From the NCBI RefSeq assembly GCF_003205615.1, contig NZ_PYBV01000030.1:1-64000 (forward strand): a stretch of 64,000 nt of DNA, read 5' to 3'. Both the position numbers and the translations under genes were made by a program. A model generated the notes under the pieces. It did no database searches. It saw nothing but the letters and a program-made list of their open reading frames with translations, and was not told the DNA's origin. Position 1 is the stretch's first letter; every line of letters starts with the position of its first letter. Shown here piece by piece: positions 1 to 12,000 of this stretch. This DNA comes from Micromonospora arborensis (lineage in GTDB: Bacteria; Actinomycetota; Actinomycetes; Mycobacteriales; Micromonosporaceae).

Positions 1-3000
1 CGGGTGCGACGCGGGTCGACTCGGACGAGCTGACGGGTGCGGCCGGAGCCGTCTCTGGCGGGGACACGCCGTCGGCCGCCGCCGTGGAGTCGCCGTCCGA
101 AGTCGACGGCTCGGCGACCCGTGACCAGCGCACCCGGCATCGCCGGATGGCTGCGGAGTTCGAAGCCGACTCGGCGGCTCCCTCCGCGCAGCAGGAGTCG
201 CAGGTCGAGCCCACGCCAGGCCAACCTTCGGCATCCGCACCCGAGGACCAGGCGCCGGAGGCCGAGGCACTCGACGTGCCGGCCGGGGGCGGTTCGCGAC
301 TGCTGCGGCGGTTCCGGGTCGACCTGCCGTCCGAAGGCTTCGGGTCCAGACCACCCGCACAACCTGAAATCGATGTGCGCTATCTCGCCGACAGGGTCGA
401 GCATGCCCGGCGCTCGATCTTCAGTGAGTCGAGTGACGGGGGAAGCGTCCGGCGACCCGTCTCCGCGCTGTCGCACGTCTCGGCCCAGCCGTCAGTGGTT
501 GAGGCCTCGATCGACGACGCGTCCGTCGACGATGGGACGGCACCGTGGTACATCGGGCACGGTGCCAGCGGCGCGTTCAGTGTCCAGTCGGCCGGCTGGG
601 AGAGCGAAGCCGCGCTCGCCCAGGAGATCGTGGGGGAGCTGCCAGCTCTGCCGGAAGGGCTCCCGGGGGGCACCGACGCCGAGGAGACGACGCTGCGCCA
701 GGGGATGCAGGACCAACTCGCCGCACTGCTCCGGGTCGAACGGCCGGCGGTTGACGCCCAGTTGGACGCCACGGCCGAACCCACCGCGCCGGACGACACC
801 GACGCGAGCACCGTCGCCGACCGGGCACTCGGCGAGGAGAACACCGAGAAGTGGCGCGACCTGCTGCGCGAGGGCTGGCTCGGGGTGATTTCCGACCGGT
901 TGGTGCGGATCAGGCCCAGGCTGCACGCCCCGAGGGCGACGACGGGCGACGCGTCGAGCGGGAGTCAGCTCGACCTTCCCCGTACGTCGACCACAAGCAG
1001 CACCACCAGCAGACGGCAGGCGGTACCGCGCGGCGTCGCCGGAACGTTGAGTACGGCGGCCAGCTTCGCGGTCAACTATCTCTCTCCGCTGCCTGGTGTG
1101 CGCCCGGGAACCAGCAGCACGGAGCACCGTTCGACGGTCGAGTCGTACGCGATCATTTCGGGACGGAGTCTCCGTGCGGACACCGCTGTCAGCTTCGTTA
1201 GCGGGGTGGCTTTCGAGATCTCAGTGGACGGAGTCCGCTGGGGCGAGCCGGTGCCGGTGCCGGCCGAACGTGGCCTGCTGATCGTCGATTTGCCCGAGCA
1301 GAGAGCTGGCCAGGACCCCCGACTGCGCCAGGCGCCCCTGGTCGGGCCTGCCGACGGTGCGCGGCCGGGGCCAGCGGTGGCCCGCGAGACATTGACTGCT
1401 ATCAACTTCGCGAATGCCGAGCGACACCTGATCGGGAGGTTGCGGGAGGGCGGCCTTTCGGCCGCCTCCACCGCGGAGATCGTCCGACAGGTCGTGAGCC
1501 AGTTGCTCAACGAGCAGACCGCGAGCGAACGCAGCCGTTGGTTGCTGAGCGGTGTGGACAGCACTGATCTGCTGGTGGCACCGGTCGAGGGGGGACAACA
1601 GTTCCAGGGGTACGTCACCGTCGAGCTCACCCTGCGGGAGCTGCAACGTCTCGGTGCGACTCCGGACGGCACGGTCCAGGACGATCTGGGAGTCGCCCGC
1701 GGGGTGTCGGCGGGCTGGGATGAATCCTCCTCCTTCGCCGTCACCGGGGCACTGGGCTTGAACACGACGGGTGCGGGCGGCGGCGTCGAGGGTGGTTTTG
1801 GCCCGCGCGTGAACAAGAAGTGGGGACGCGCGACGGCGCAGGATCTCAGCATCGAGGGCATGAACCGCACGCTGCTCAGCCGGATGACACCGCAGGTCCG
1901 CTACCGGGCGTCGGCAACGGTGCGGGTCAGCGTCACGTCGAGCACCCACCGGTTCGACCCGGTGACCGCACCCACCGAGGCCGAGATCAGGGTGCCGGCG
2001 ACCGAGACGGATGCCTTCGAGCGGGCCCACTTCGGCGCACCGATCGACACCGGGGCCGTGCCGGTTCGGTTCCGGCCACTGATCACGCCGATCCTGGAGC
2101 AGCCGCCGGCACCGACGACGGCGGACCAGATCGCCCAGCAGTTGGGCCCGAGTCGCCCGGACGCGCCCCAGGTCCGCGTACCGTACCGGCTGGCGGTGCC
2201 GCAGCCCGACGAGCCATTGATCCTGGCTGCGCGCAGGGGCGACGGCCCGGGCACCACCAGCAGCCTGCCCGGCGGGTCGCGGGTCGCGCCGCTCGTGCTG
2301 GCGGTGCTGCGGGCCACGATCGATCCCGGCGCCGTCACCCTGAACCCCGACCAATGGGGAGAGGTACAGCGAGGCGTCTACCTCCACTACGGGACGCCCG
2401 CGCTCGAAGGTGCCCCAGGGCGGCTCCGGACCGGCATCTTCGCCACCTTCGAGGTCGGCGGGAGGCGGCACTCGGTGCTCGTCGTCGGGTATCCGAGGCA
2501 ATGGCTCGACAGCCAGTCGTACCGGATGACGATCAGCAGGGAGGCGATGCGCGCGGCCGGATCGGGGGCCGGGGTCACCGTCACGCAGTCGGCGGGTGTC
2601 GGCCTCGCGGCGGGTCTCACCGTCGCGGCGGGTGATGCCAACCCAATCTCGCTCAACGCGCTGCAGACCGACCTCTCGCTGGTACAGAGCACCGAGCGCT
2701 CGCAGTCTCGGGTGGCCCGGAGCTATCGGCGTACGACGACCAACGGCATGGTGCGGGAGCACACGTACGAGATGGTCTACGAGGTCGTCGTACGGCCGGA
2801 CGGCGGCGAACGGTCGACGTGGCTGATCGACGGGCCGGACGTCCGCCAGCAGGTGGTCGTGGCCGAGGAACACCTACCGCAGCAGCGGGTCACCGAAGCG
2901 GCGGCGGCAGCAGTGCAGACCCGGACCTACCTGCCCGGCACACCGCCACCGGTCAGCGCACCAAGGGTTCCGCTCGACACACTCGGCATCTCCGGGGTCT

Positions 3001-6000
3001 TTCCGCGCTTCGCGGATCTGCCGGAGCTGGCGGCGCTGGTGGCCCGCCTCTACGGGAGGCTCCACAACCGCTCCGAGAGCTGGTATCTGGAGCCGATGAA
3101 CTGGCCCGAGGCGGTGTGGAACCTGGGGGTGTCCACCGAACTCGAGGCCAACCTCGCCGCCTTGGTCGGGCGGAGCTCACCCTGGTTCGTTCCGCTCGGG
3201 AGCCTGGACGGCTGGGAGTCGGCGGCCGAGATCTCGGCCGAGGTCTCCGCGCCGGAGCACCTGCGGCACAGCGACAGCATCGTGCTCGAGCAGTACTCGC
3301 AGTTGAATGCCCACTTCGACGTGATTCAGCGGACGGAGCTGACCGGTTCGGCTGGCTCCAGCGGCAGCGGCGTCCTGCCGAGCGACTCCGCGGCGCTGAA
3401 CTCTCCCGACCTTGGCTTCTCCGGCGGCACGTCCAGCAACCGGGCCACGGCCGAGGCGGTCAGATCCGGTAGCAGCGGCATCACCGGCGCCACGTACGGC
3501 GATGTTGTGCGGGCCTACCGCGCCGGACGGGTCCGATTCACCGTGCGGCTGGTCCGGTGGAACGCCTCCACCAGCGCGGACCTGCGGGCGACTCTGGACC
3601 TTGAGCACGGGCTGGAGTTCGTGGTACCGGATCGGCTGGCCGCAGATCTCGGCCTGCCGAACGCGAACCCGGTCACCCAGCCGGACCGACCCCTGCGGAT
3701 CGACGTGGACCCGGTGCTCGGCACGGCGGCGAGCCGCTTCGAGCGGTTACGCGCGGACGGCCTGCGGGAGCGGATCCACGCGACGCTCGTCGAGCGGAGC
3801 CTCATCTCGCGCGACGACGACCGGCCGAACGAGCTGTGGCGAGGTATCTCCCGGGCCTTCTCCTCGGACGCGCTCGAGTCGTGGGCGCCGGCAGACCTGT
3901 TCGGATCGGGTGTGCACGGCTGGTTCCTGGCACCCGGGGCGTTGAACGGGATCGGTTTTGTCTTTGTCCGGATCACCGGGCACCTCGGTGCGCCGCTGTC
4001 GGACCACAGCCGGCCGGAGACGAGCCTGACCATCCACGACGAGGCGATCGATGCCGTGGAGGAGAGCGAGTCGTCGGGGTGGTCCGCTCGGGGAGGGCGT
4101 TTCGGGCTGACCCGGCGGTTGGGCGGCGGCCCCGGGGGCGGTCAGCGTACGAGCGTGCGGAACACCTTCCGGTACGGCACGTCGGGCTCGCACGAACAGC
4201 ACAACGCCGTCACCTTCGTCGTCGAGATCGGCTACTCGGCCCGAATGCCGGAGGCGTTGCAGACCGTTGGCGCGGGTGCCCGATCGGTGCTCGTGGGCGT
4301 GGCGGGCTGGTTCGGGGCCGACCGGACGATGCGTACCTTCCTCGACCAACACCAGCCGTTCGTCTGGCACGAGGTGCACGAGATCGCGGGCGGTTCCGTT
4401 CGCCGGCTGCTGCCGGCGCACCTGACCAGGTCGGCGCAGGACACCAGCGAGCGATGGCTGCACCTGCTGCGCGTACCGGGGTCCGACCTGCGGCCGACGG
4501 ACGCGTCACCGCCGGCCACCTCGCCGGAGTGGAACGCTCCGCCGACGGGACCGAACCTCAACACGTTGGTCTCCCAGGACCGGACCTTCGTCCCGATGGG
4601 TCTACCGGCGGCCCGCGACCTCGGGGCCGGTCTGCTCGACGCGCTCAATACGCTGGCGTCGCGACCCGAGGGGACGAATCAGGGCGCGGACCCCGCCGCC
4701 GACGTGCCGCAGGTACTCCAGGGCAACGACTCGACGTCCCGGCTGGCCCGGCTCCTGCACCAGTACCTGATGTCGGACACCGGGTTTTCGCTCGGAGACG
4801 TCCTTGTCGACCCCGCGCAGTTCACCGGCGAGCGAAACCTGCGTCCCCGCCTGGCGCAACTCCTCGCCCACCGGTACGAGCTGCCCGGCACCGGAATCCG
4901 GCTCGGCGCAGTCCTCACCGAGGTGTCGTCGCTGCTCGATGAGAACGGTCGACCGCTGCGGGCAGAGCTTGACGGACGCGGTTACGGCCAGCGGGAGACC
5001 AGCCAGATCACCATGGCCGACCCCTCAGCGGGTCGACCGGCGACGCTCGATCCCGGGCAGCGCTCGGGTCGGGGCCTGGGCGACATCATCTCGCGGGGCC
5101 CGGAGGACCGAGCGGGTTACACGTACTACCGGTACGGGATGACCGTGGTGGCGTATCTGCCGAACGGGCAGGTGGTGAACTTCGCCTATCCGGAAGGCCT
5201 GTACGGCATGAGCCGCCGACCGGCCGCCGAGTTGCTGGCGGCCCACGACCCTCGGCGGGACCGTCCCGATGCGACGGCGGATGCCGGTCCGGCGGATGCC
5301 GGCCGGGTGGAGTTGGACCGACGGTTGGTTGACGCGGTCGCTGCCCTGCCAGAGTGGGACGGACGTACGCCCGACTGTGTGATCCGGGTCGACCGGGTGT
5401 TGTCGGGGCTTGGTCTGTCGGGAGCGGTGTCCCGTGACGACGCTGAGCCTCCGGTTGATGTGGTGGCGCAGCGTCTCGGGGGTGTGTTCGGGCCGGCTGG
5501 TTTGGGCGGGTTGGCCGTGCTGGCGGCGGGGTCGGCGACGGCGGTTCACGTGGAGCGGCCGGATCGGCCGCGGCATGTGGTGTTGGTGGCGCGTCAGGTT
5601 GATGGCCGGTTGGTGTTGGTGGAGACCCAGGCTGACCGGAGCCGCCGCCTTGTGGGAGTGCGGTTGCCGGAGCCGGGTGGCGCGCCTGTCACTCTGCCGG
5701 AGGCGTTGCGTGGGCCGGTGCGGCTCGTGCTCGACGACAGCCGACATCTGCGGCAGGTGGATCTGACCGATGCGTCCGGACCGGCTGTTCATTCCAGCCG
5801 GGACGTGGTCGGCACATCGCTCACTGATGGGCTGCTGGAGGCGTCGAGCACGCGCCGAGCCGGGATGATGACCGGATCAGATGCCCACGCGAAGCTGCCA
5901 ATGGAACCAAGCCGGGAAATCCGTCGCGGGGTGCGACTGGTGCCCCCGCCTCGGCGCAGCAGGGTGTCCCAGACTGAGCTTGAGCGTGCCCTGCAGGGAA

Positions 6001-9000
6001 TTCCGGCCCGACAAGCCACGTTGCTGGTCGGCGCGGTGCTTCCGCCACCTGACGCGGTCCACGTGGAGCAAGACGAGCTGCTGTTTCTGGGTGCGGACTC
6101 TCAAGGCCACGTCCTCGCAGTGAGCGACCTGTTCGAGCATCTGGGAGCAAGCAGGATCAGCAATCAGATCCTGGTGCTCTACGTGCACGATGCCGACCGC
6201 ACGCGAATGGAGTCGATTGCTGGTGCGATCCAACGATTGATCGACAACCGGCGTCTTAGGGGGAGATTGGTTCCTGCGGCGTTGGTGTTGTCCGGGCCGC
6301 CTTCGTGGCTCCGCAGCGCCGTGGCGAACCTCTTCAGTGGGCGGCAGCCGAGTGAGCAGTGGTACGTGCCCGAGCCGTTGTCCCACAATGTCAGCCACTT
6401 CGGCACGGTCGACGACGCCTTGGCCGCGGCCCGGCACCACGTGCGTCCGGCGGTTGACGTCTTTGATGAGGTGCGCCGTCGGCTGCGGGGTGAGGAGAAT
6501 CCCTACGGCTTCACCGATGCCATTCTGGCAAGCTACCTCGACAGCGAACTCATCCCGCTGTTCCCCGAATATTCGGGGGAAGTGGTGAACAGCAGGCACG
6601 GCCCGACGGTTCGGGTACCGGTCGGTGAAGCGGCAACCTTCGCCGAACGAATCCGTCTCGTTCGGAACTGGCTACGTACGGGCGTGGTGAGGAGGGTGCC
6701 GGCCCAGGACCAGGCCGCGGTCGAGGTGCAGGTGCCAGGTCGGTTGCCCGGTGGCGTGGTCCGGCTACCAGCTTCCCGCCTAGGGCCGGAGCAGCCTGTC
6801 CTGGTTGTGCCGTCTCTCCACGTTCCGATCGGTCACGAGGCACAGGATCTGGACCTCTGGGTCACCGGATATGCCGGGAATCAGTGGGTGGCCCACGAAG
6901 TGTCCGTCGGGCTGTGGAACTATCTGATGACGAGCATCCCGCCGGACTCATTCGACCGGGTCGTTGTCGAATTGGGCGATATGAACCTAGATAGGGTTGA
7001 CGGCCGACACGACCCGGGCACATTGGTGAGACCGTTGACCGACGGTCGCTGGTTCACGGCCGAGCAGTACGCGAACGAGCTGTTGCCTCCGCGTGGATTC
7101 GGACAGGGTTGGCCTGTCGTGGTGCTGCCGGACCTGCCGGCTGGCATCAGTTGGTTCGAGACGCCTTTTCACCGCGATTTGCAGCGGCACGCCATCGTCG
7201 TGACCCAGCGTCATGGTTACCTGTCGATTGGGGAACTTGAGGCCAACAGATATTGGCAGTCGGATCAGATCGAGCCGTCGCCGACGGGCAGCCGGTACTC
7301 GATCAGCTCGTATCGGCATCTGCGACTGGCTGACCTGCTCACCGAGGTGACCGGTGGCACTCGGCCCGGCGGTAGGGCGGTCACTGAGCAGGCTGCCATC
7401 CTGGCGCTCGCGGGAGAGGCTGTGTTCCCCGACGGGACACTGTCCCCGCCGCCAGAAGTGCTGGCCGCGGCGCGCCGTGTCTTCGATCGGGCGACGCCGC
7501 CGAGGAACAACCTGGTTCGCTGGTTGCCGCTGCCCGTTCACGGGGGCCAGGTGAGCGATTGGCTCGATGGCCAGGAACTGGCCGTGTTGCGACCAAGTGG
7601 GCACTTGGTTGATTCGGAGATCGGCGTGCCGGGTCGTTATGTGCGAGACGTTCGGATGGGGGGTGAAACGTATCCGGTGGTGGACCTCGCCGCCCTGTCT
7701 GCCACCGCGCCCCGGTTCGTCCAGGTCGAGCCGCTACGCCACCTGGTGCTACCAGGCGAGCCGGCCCGAGTCGAGGGTGACGGTGGTGTGGGTGACGGGC
7801 CTGCGCCGCCGGCTTTCGCCGACCTCTATGAGCCGCCGTCGTATGTCGAGTCGCCTGCCGATGTGGGTCGGGTCGATGCCGCGGAGTACGGACGGGTGGG
7901 GCGTGCGGAGCAGGCGCGGCTGCGGGCCGGGTTGCAGGCTTTGCCGTATCCCCTCGGGGCGGGCGATGGCACGGATTCTGGGCCGTCGCGGTCGGGTTCG
8001 CAGTCGCAGTCGCAGTCGCAGTCGCAGTCGCCGTCGCCGTCGCGGTCGGGTTCGCAGTCGCAGTCGCAGTCGCAGTCGCCGTCGCCGTCGCGGTCGGGTT
8101 CGCAGTCGCAGTCGCAGTCGCAGTCGCCGTCGCCGTCGCGGTCTCGGTTGGCGGGGTCTGTTGGGGATGGGTTGTTGCCGGTTGCTGATGATGCGCGGGC
8201 GTTGGCGAGGCACGGGCAGGGCCGGTCGGGAGGTGCGTACCCAAGGAGTTTGACGCGCGCGCTGGCCGACCCGCCCGCATTGACGGGTGCTGCCGCCGAG
8301 GCTGACCCTGGCGCGAGCGCGGACTTTTTGCGGCTTTTTGCGGCTGCCACGAGTCTCGACGATTCGCCTGGCGTCACGCGGGACCCCGTCCTGCACGTGT
8401 CCGGGTTGACGGTCTTCGCTGGGGTGAGTGCCGGGCTGCGTGCGGGCCCGGACAACCCAGGGCGTACCGACTCGTTGGTGGCTCCGCCGATGGTGCCGCT
8501 TCCGACGTCCCCGTCGACGCAGACGCTGAACTGGCTCCGGGAGCAGGCGAGGATCCTGGCAAGCGACGCCCGCCTGGCTAGGCTCTGGCCCGTCGGTCCG
8601 AACGTGATGTGGACGTTGCCTGGGTTCCCGTCCGGCGGTCCGGACCTGACGAAGCGGTTGGCGTTCGAGATCGTGGTCGCTGTTCAGGGCGATCGCGAGA
8701 CGCAGGAGACCGTGGCCCAGCGGTTGGCGAGCGTGCTCAACCGGGAACTCAACCAGCGCCTCATCCGTTGGGGTCAATGGCAGTCGGTCGCGGTGAACGT
8801 GCCGGCGGCGAGGGTCACCTATTCCCTTGCGGACTCCTCAGCGGACTCGTCGACCGATTCGGTGCGGATCAGGGATCTCGGCCTGGAACAGGTGCCGCCG
8901 GCCAAGCCTCGGGAGTTGCGTGACCAGCGCAGTGACATCCGCGCCGACCGGACGGTGGAGTTGACTCGGACTCAGCGCACGTCGCAGCCGAGCGAGGAGG

Positions 9001-12000
9001 ACCAACAAAAGATCCGGGAGACGGCCGTCGAGGTCGCGCACCTTGCCGTGACGGCACACCGGAACGGCGTCCGGGCTCCACGGGTCGAAATGGACCTCGA
9101 CTACACAGAGCACCACAGCGACGAGCGCTGGGTCAATGAGTGGGGCTCAGCGGTTCAGGGCTTGTTCCATAGCGACCTTGAGTCGGCCGTCCGTGAGCAG
9201 CTTGCGCCGGAGAGCAGCATGGTCGACGCCGTCGTCAAGAGCGTCAGATTCACGCGGGCCGGTTTGCTGATCCGGGTCGGGTCGGCTGACCAGCCCCCAC
9301 CAGCGGTGCTCAGGGTTGTGCTGCCGCCAGGGCTGCTGCCGGCACCGGTCCGTGACTCGGCGAACCCGGTACCGGACTATCTGAGTACGTGGTTGACGCA
9401 CCCCGCGCTGGTCGACCAGGAGGGTTGGTGGCGGGCCGAGTCGCCGTTGCTCCAGGTGGACCAGATCGCACGGGCTCTGCCGGACGCGTCGTTCCGTTCG
9501 GTGCGTACCGAGTTGCGCGACGTCGCCGATCCGATCGGTCACGCCGAGTTGCTGATGGCGTACCAGACGCCGGTGGCGTACGACGTGGCCCGGGTCATCG
9601 TCACGCAGGTCGACGAGCAGGGTGTGCGGGTGAAGACACCAGTGCGGATCTTCCGCTTGCGCATTCATCTCGTTCCCGAGCCCGGGGTCCAAGATCACCT
9701 GGTGCGAGCGTTGGGATTGCGCGCGGTGTCCGCGGTGCGCAGGCTCAACGAGCGGTTGCGATTGCCCGGTGGGGACCAGTTCCATCTGCTGCTGGAGTTC
9801 ACCGAGCGGGACCGGGCGCACCACGTCGTCGCCGTACCGCGCTCGATGAGCCCAGGGGTTAACGCCGATTCGGCGCACTGGCCGGTCAGCCTGCTCCGGC
9901 CCGACCGAGCCGGTGTCAACCGGTCCGCCGAAGCGACCCTGTTGCACGAGACGATGCACCTACTGGGTCTGCACGACGAGTACCCGTCCGGTCGCAGCCG
10001 CGGGCCTGCCGCTTGGCCCGTACGCGTCTTCGCCACCCTCCTGCGGCGTGCTTCGGGGGTCGGGCGGATGCCACGCCGGACTGACCTGCCGGTGGCGTTG
10101 ATGGGTCATTTCACCGACGACGCGCCCGAGCTGATCGCGGTGCGGTACCTGGCGCGCATCTGGCAGATCCAGGAAAGTCAGGTCCGCGCTCCGGAAACCA
10201 CTGTGGAACGCACTGCCCAGCGGATCGACGTGATCGCCCCACCGGACGGCAGCCGGTTGGAGGGAGCGCGGGCGGTGGCCTCGACTTTGCGCTGGCTGGT
10301 AGCCATCGACCCGGGCGTGCGAAACCTGCGGATTCTGAGCGACCAACCCTTCCGGGTGGAATTTGTCGGTGCGCTTCGGGCAGTTTCCGAAGCTGGTGGG
10401 CTGCAGCCGTACACGGGTCGGGTGTACACCGTGGTGCGGGCAGCGGACGAGGTCTCTTTCGTCAGCATGTTGAGGAGGCCCGCGGAGCTGAGGCACCCGG
10501 TGCTGGCCAGCCCCGAACCGTTCGTCACCGTACCCGCGGGGCATAGGCAGCTCGCAATCGACGTGAACGACTCTGCGCTGGACCTGGGCGACGGCGCCGG
10601 GCAGCCGGCCGTGCTGGTCAGGCCAGGATCGGTGGTGTCGGTCGAGCCGCAGGACACCGCCCCGCAGGACACCGCCCCGCAGGTTGCGGTCTCGGTCCGA
10701 TCGGGGGGGACGTCCAGGTTGGACCGAGCGCCGGCGAGTGAGCGGCACCCCGGTGCGTCGAAGCAGCCAGCAGCAATTGCTGTTCCGCAGCTCCTGCCTG
10801 GGGTACGAATGGTGCCCCCGCCCTCGGGTAGCAAGGTGTCCAAGGCCGAGCTTGAGCAGGTCATAAGGGGACTTCCGCACCGACCACATACGTTGCTGGT
10901 CGGCGCGGTGCTGCCGCTACCTGATGCGGTCCACGTGCAGGCCAACCAGCGGCTGTATCTGGGTGCGGACACTCCCCTTCAGACCCTCACAGTGGACGGC
11001 CTGTTCGAGCAGCTGGGCGAATCCGGGATCGGCAATGAGATCCTCGTGCTCTACGTGCATGATGCCGACCAGCCGCGAATAGAGGAGATTGCCCGTGCAG
11101 TCCAAAACCTGATCGACAGTCGGCGTCTTGATGGGCGGTTTGCTCCTGCGGCGTTGGTGCTGTCCGCGCCTTCCCCACCGCCCGCGCCGCCCTCGCCGCT
11201 CAGGAGCGTCTGGACGAGGGCGGTCGGTCAGCAGCAGCCGAGTGAGCCGAGTGAACAGTGGTACGTGCCCGAGCCGTTGTCCAGCAAAGTCAGCCGCTTC
11301 AACACGATCGAGCATGCCCTGGGTGCGGCCCGGCATCACGTGCGTCCGTCGGTTGACGTCGACTATGAGGTGCGTCGTCGGCTGCGGGGCGAGGACAACG
11401 CGTACGGCTTCACCGATGCTCGTTTGGCCCGCAACCTCTACGACCGAGTGGCAGAGGTCCCCGCATACTCGGGGGAGACGGTGAACATCGTGCACGGCCC
11501 GACGATTCGGGTACCGGTCGGTCGAGCGGAAGCCTTCGCCGAACGAATCCACCTCGTTCAGGACTGGCTACGTACGCGCGTGCTGAGAGAAGTTCCGGCC
11601 CAGGACCAGGCGACCGTCGAGGTTCAGGTGCCAGATGAGTTGCCTGCTGGCGTGGTCCGGCTACCGCGTTCCGAAACGGATCCGGAGCAGGATGTCCTGG
11701 TCGTGCCGTCCTACCTGGAACGAGGTAGGGAGACGGACCTCTGGGTCACCGGATACGCCGGGAATCAGTGGGCGGCCCGAGCGCTGCCCGACGACCTATG
11801 GACGTACCTGAAGGGGAGCATCCCGCCGGACTCGCTCGACCGGGTCGTTGTCGAATTGGGCGATCCGAACCGTGAAAGGGTCGATCAACACCCACGGCTC
11901 AGCCTGCTGCGACCGATGATCGGTGGTCCCTGGTTGACCGCCGAGCAGTACGCGAAAGAGTTGCTGCCACCGCGTGAAATCGGGCAGGGGCGGCCAGTCG

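Noticed and set aside
84..86. GTG at 84 as the start of giant A
   Set aside because: The frame is open to the left edge, the surrounding composition is continuous and no ribosome site precedes it. It is an internal valine codon.
7989..8138. CRISPR-like short repeats
   Set aside because: Units are contiguous hexamers in frame with no spacers; it is a coding linker repeat.
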